Source: Candidatus Saccharibacteria bacterium CG10_big_fil_rev_8_21_14_0_10_47_8 (lineage in GTDB: Bacteria > Patescibacteriota > Saccharimonadia > Saccharimonadales > UBA10212). From it: 16,390 nt of DNA. This document shows positions 13,991-16,390 of the stretch, piece after piece. Both the position numbers and the translations under genes were made by a program. The stretch covers positions 1 through 16,390 of the forward strand of contig PFEG01000054.1 in the NCBI GenBank assembly GCA_002793885.1. Direction: 5' to 3'. The stretch's first letter is position 1, and each line of letters begins with the position of its first letter. Under the pieces are notes generated by a model. That model saw only the letters and a program-made list of their open reading frames with translations, ran no database searches and was not told the DNA's origin.

Positions 13991-14010
13991 TATCTGGATA
14001 CTGCTGGATA
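13986..14010. repeat. three ctggata units
   Basis: Plus-sense ctggata at 13986-13992, 13994-14000 and 14004-14010, spaced 8 and 10 nt apart. The first is the end of the REP palindrome. They lie just after the stop codon of the peptidase gene. Confidence 0.6.
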
Positions 14011-14017
14011 TTCCGGT

Positions 14018-16075
14018 TTATATTTTAGCCATGGCCCACATGGCAGCCCGGTTGCGGGTAAACTCATCTGCTGTAGGACTTTGTAGCTCAATTACAAAGG
14101 CTGATAGGTTCAGGGCATCTTTCATCCAATCTTCCATAGCTCCGGTTGTACTGTAATCGAATGTATTACCGATAGACGAGATTGGAATGGCACTGTAATT
14201 AGCTTTAACGGAATAGGCAGAGGCAAGCGACACGGAATCGCCTGCCTCGTTAGCTTCAACAACACCGGCATGGCTGTGATAGGTCAGCACCAAGCGGGGT
14301 TGTTTAGCTATTACAAAGTTTGCTAGAGCCCGGGATTCAGGTTCAGACAACGGCGCGGAACCACCGGCGGTTGTCATAGCACCTCCCCCGCCCGGCTGGG
14401 TAACATTAGTCTGCCAATTATCAGACGGGAAGTTACGATTTAGATCAATCCCAGCGGCATTAAGCCGATTGTTAGCTGCCACTCCATCAGGATTGATAGA
14501 TGGTATCACCACAATTGTCCGACCAGCCGGAATACTGTCGGGGTTGGCATCCAGCTCGCTAATCCATTTTTGCAAAATAACCATTGAGTTTTGCTCGTTA
14601 CCATGCGTGGCACCGATGTATAAAATCATGTTTGGTCCACTGCCAAACTGATAGGCTACGATTGAGCGACCTAGCACCGATGTCCCAATACTGTAAGTGG
14701 TGTAACATCTGGCGCGCGCGCCAAAGCTTTTGGCCGAATCGCCGGATACCCCGTAAGCATTTTGAGCCACAGCCGAAAGCTGCACGGTAATGCGGGCGCA
14801 GACCGGAAACGCGTCCCTAGGAGTAATAACGATTTTATTATTGCTTATAGCAATCGACGTCGATTGTTTAACGCCATTTACGATAAGCGACGCGATCTGC
14901 TGAGGGTCCTGAGCTGGCAGTAAGGCCTGATCAAACGAAACGGTTATAGTTTGCCCCAAAACTACACCCGTAGATGGAAGGTTAATGCTGGTTGCTTTGG
15001 GCCCACCCGAAGTTATAAATGGCAAATCGTAGGGATGTTCCAGCCGGCTGTTGTCGCTGGCCGTAAGGTTATCAATATGTAGGTTATACGCTGTTTTACG
15101 GGCCAAAGGGCTAGTGATACTAACGGTAACAGTTTGGCCGCTGAAGGTACTGGCCACAGGAATGTTGGTGACAGTGCCGTCAGGGTTCTTGGTGGTCAAG
15201 CTGACCTTGTCCAAGCCCACGAGTATTTTGTCGGTCTGCAGAGTAATTTGCTGGGGCTTATCGTAAACCGTGGCTCCAGATTTGATAGACGAGCTGGTGA
15301 TAGCCGTAGCCGTGATTGTTTGAAGAGTTTTAGAAACTATATTGCCGGCTGGTTGACTATGGAACATTCTCACCAGTGATGCCTGATATTTAGCGGCGTA
15401 AGCCAGTTTAAGCGGGACCAAACTGCAGCTTAACTGAGTATTTTGCTTAGCGCAAATGCTGGTTTGGCCGTTGGCAGTTATGGCGTAATTAAAGGTAGCA
15501 TCGTTTAGGCTAAGCTTAAAATTTAACGGCTTATCTATAGGAATAGCGGCAACACCAAAGTTGGGGGCATAGACAGCCGGATAACTATTGGTAACGATTT
15601 TTACCGATTTTCCGATATGTAAACCGCCAAGATACAGCTTTTGATGGTTAGCATAAGTTGTCTTAGATTGTGGGTGTTGCTGGGGAGCCGCGCATAGCGA
15701 GCCCGAAAAGATTGGCATGTGGCCGATAGATATGGTTGGCGTGCGATTTAAGTTAAAAGTCCCCTTGGTATCGGTCTTGAACAAATTTGGAAAAATAACT
15801 GGGCTGGTGACACAGCTTTTTTGACTAGCAAAAGAGTAATGTATGGATTGCGGCCAAAACAGCATGTAGCCGACAAACAGTAAAACACTAGCCTGTGAAG
15901 TCAGAGCAATAGCTACCCGATAACGCCAGATATGCTGTAAGATTTTAAAGATTTGAATTTTTAGGTCTAAGACTAGATTCCAAAAACCATCACTTTTTTG
16001 ACCCGCCGTACGAGCTGTATGCAGGGGTATTGTGTGAGTTGATGGCGGACTGGTAACCGGTTTTTGTGCGAACAT
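14018..16075 (-). CDS. membrane-anchored M14 zinc carboxypeptidase/amidase with Ig-like domains
   Basis: A 685-aa protein. Residues 1-50 are probably cytoplasmic and basic, and a membrane helix lies at about 52-74. An Asn/Thr-rich extracellular part follows, including two Ig-like domains (about 255-353 and 358-450, SbsA/Big_5-like by eye). The C-terminal domain (about 460-685) is a peptidase M14 fold. Zinc ligands are His491 and Glu494 (GATHGNE), the substrate-binding pair is Asn546-Arg547 (GIDLNRNFP), the third zinc ligand lies in TYHSH (600-602) and the catalytic Glu663 is in FVIELQSP. All key residues are present, so it should be active. Relatives such as MpaA cut peptidoglycan peptides; a cell-wall or host-wall substrate is inferred. 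There is no clear Shine-Dalgarno. A promoter lies at 16103-16131. Confidence 0.9.
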   Translation of the reverse strand: MFAQKPVTSPPSTHTIPLHTARTAGQKSDGFWNLVLDLKIQIFKILQHIWRYRVAIALTSQASVLLFVGYMLFWPQSIHYSFASQKSCVTSPVIFPNLFKTDTKGTFNLNRTPTISIGHMPIFSGSLCAAPQQHPQSKTTYANHQKLYLGGLHIGKSVKIVTNSYPAVYAPNFGVAAIPIDKPLNFKLSLNDATFNYAITANGQTSICAKQNTQLSCSLVPLKLAYAAKYQASLVRMFHSQPAGNIVSKTLQTITATAITSSSIKSGATVYDKPQQITLQTDKILVGLDKVSLTTKNPDGTVTNIPVASTFSGQTVTVSITSPLARKTAYNLHIDNLTASDNSRLEHPYDLPFITSGGPKATSINLPSTGVVLGQTITVSFDQALLPAQDPQQIASLIVNGVKQSTSIAISNNKIVITPRDAFPVCARITVQLSAVAQNAYGVSGDSAKSFGARARCYTTYSIGTSVLGRSIVAYQFGSGPNMILYIGATHGNEQNSMVILQKWISELDANPDSIPAGRTIVVIPSINPDGVAANNRLNAAGIDLNRNFPSDNWQTNVTQPGGGGAMTTAGGSAPLSEPESRALANFVIAKQPRLVLTYHSHAGVVEANEAGDSVSLASAYSVKANYSAIPISSIGNTFDYSTTGAMEDWMKDALNLSAFVIELQSPTADEFTRNRAAMWAMAKI

Positions 16076-16091
16076 TTTTAATTTTCTTACA

Positions 16092-16148
16092 TTAACAGAT
16101 GTATATTAGCATACTTTTGACTTTTTTGCAAGTTAACCTATCTGTTAA
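16092..16148. repeat. inverted repeat across the divergent promoter region
   Basis: ttaacagat (16092-16100) and atctgttaa (16140-16148) form a perfect 9-bp inverted repeat with a 39-nt gap. One arm falls at the start site of the peptidase promoter and the other overlaps the -10 box of ychF. This could be an operator for one regulator acting on both, or chance in an AT-rich gap. Confidence 0.45.
16103..16131 (-). promoter_or_regulatory. promoter of the M14 peptidase gene
   Basis: In minus sense TTGCAA (16126-16131), a 17-nt spacer ending in TGC, and TAATAT (16103-16108). Both boxes match 4 of 6, helped by the extended -10 TGN. The start site would be near 16096, about 20 nt before the ATG. 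Confidence 0.5.
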
Positions 16149-16157
16149 AATAATGGT
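16143..16157 (+). promoter_or_regulatory. extended -10 promoter of ychF, predicted leaderless
   Basis: TGT-TAAAAT: an extended -10 motif with a 5-of-6 box at 16146-16151. Six nt lie between it and the ATG at 16158, and no Shine-Dalgarno is present. No good -35 box is seen at 17 nt; a TTGACT at 16117-16122 is too far away. Confidence 0.5.
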
Positions 16158-16390
16158 ATGAGTTTATCTATCGGTATTGTGGGGTTGCCGAATGTTGGCA
16201 AGTCGACATTATTTAACGCTTTAACAGACAACAAAGTTTTGGCGGCTAACTACCCTTTTGCCACGATTGAACCTAACACAGGAATAGTGCCTATTCCTGA
16301 CCCCAGATTAGAAAAACTAGCTCAAATATACTCAAATCCTGGGGTTTCCCGCTTGGATGGAGTGCAAGGCGCTGGCGAGCAGCGGACTGA
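16158..16390 (+). CDS. ychF: YchF/OLA1-type GTPase (Obg-like ATPase), N-terminal fragment
   Basis: The first 77 codons are present and the gene runs off the right edge. The N-terminus SLSIGIVGLPNVGKSTLFNA carries the P-loop (G1) of the YchF family. NYPFATIEPNTGIVPIPD is the strongly conserved family stretch just after it. YchF binds ATP rather than GTP and associates with ribosomes. After about codon 60 (near 16335) the sequence no longer resembles the expected ...VPATVEFVDIAGL segment with the G3 motif and becomes more GC-rich. This may be an assembly error at a contig end. It is transcribed away from all other genes here. Confidence 0.9.
   Translation, partial: MSLSIGIVGLPNVGKSTLFNALTDNKVLAANYPFATIEPNTGIVPIPDPRLEKLAQIYSNPGVSRLDGVQGAGEQRT

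Overview
The window looks like a stretch of a Patescibacteria (CPR) genome, most likely Candidatus Saccharibacteria or a close relative. This is inferred from content and style, not from a marker gene search. It carries a compact type IV pilus operon without the outer-membrane secretin genes (pilP, pilQ), as expected for a cell with one membrane. It also carries large secreted proteins of unknown family, AT-rich repeat-filled spacers, and several genes whose promoter sits so close to the ATG that the mRNA would be leaderless. All complete genes read with the standard code. Apart from a divergent YchF-type GTPase at the right edge, every gene is on the minus strand, so transcription runs right to left.

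Layout in transcription order. (a) 16075-14018: a membrane-anchored M14 zinc carboxypeptidase/amidase with Ig-like domains, diverging from ychF (16158 to the right edge, plus strand, partial). (b) 13990-13244: a REP-associated HUH transposase (RAYT) between two copies of one palindromic REP-like element. (c) 13191-7896: a three-gene unit for a secreted 392-aa protein, a small TPR-like membrane protein and a 1177-aa cysteine-rich secreted protein with a beta-rich C-terminus. The last two overlap by 4 nt. (d) 7883 to the left edge: the pilus operon, promoter-pilM-pilN-pilO-87aa-pilB-pilT-pilC-pilin.

The pilus genes supply the cytoplasmic ring and inner-membrane platform (PilM, PilN, PilO, PilC), the extension motor (PilB), the retraction motor (PilT) and a pilin cut off by the window edge. 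The large secreted protein just upstream is a good candidate for a surface or tip component of the pilus, judged by context and by its fold-like C-terminus.

The most unusual signal lies in the spacers of the pilus operon. Wherever a pil gene has a long leader (pilM, pilN, the 87-aa gene, pilC), its Shine-Dalgarno sequence is the 3' arm of a tiny perfect hairpin with a 3-nt loop. That hairpin is preceded by AT-rich repeats built from 7-nt units. Genes joined by short junctions (pilO, pilB, pilT) have an ordinary exposed Shine-Dalgarno. This looks like a modular, reused translation-control or spacer element. No tRNA, rRNA or CRISPR array is visible.
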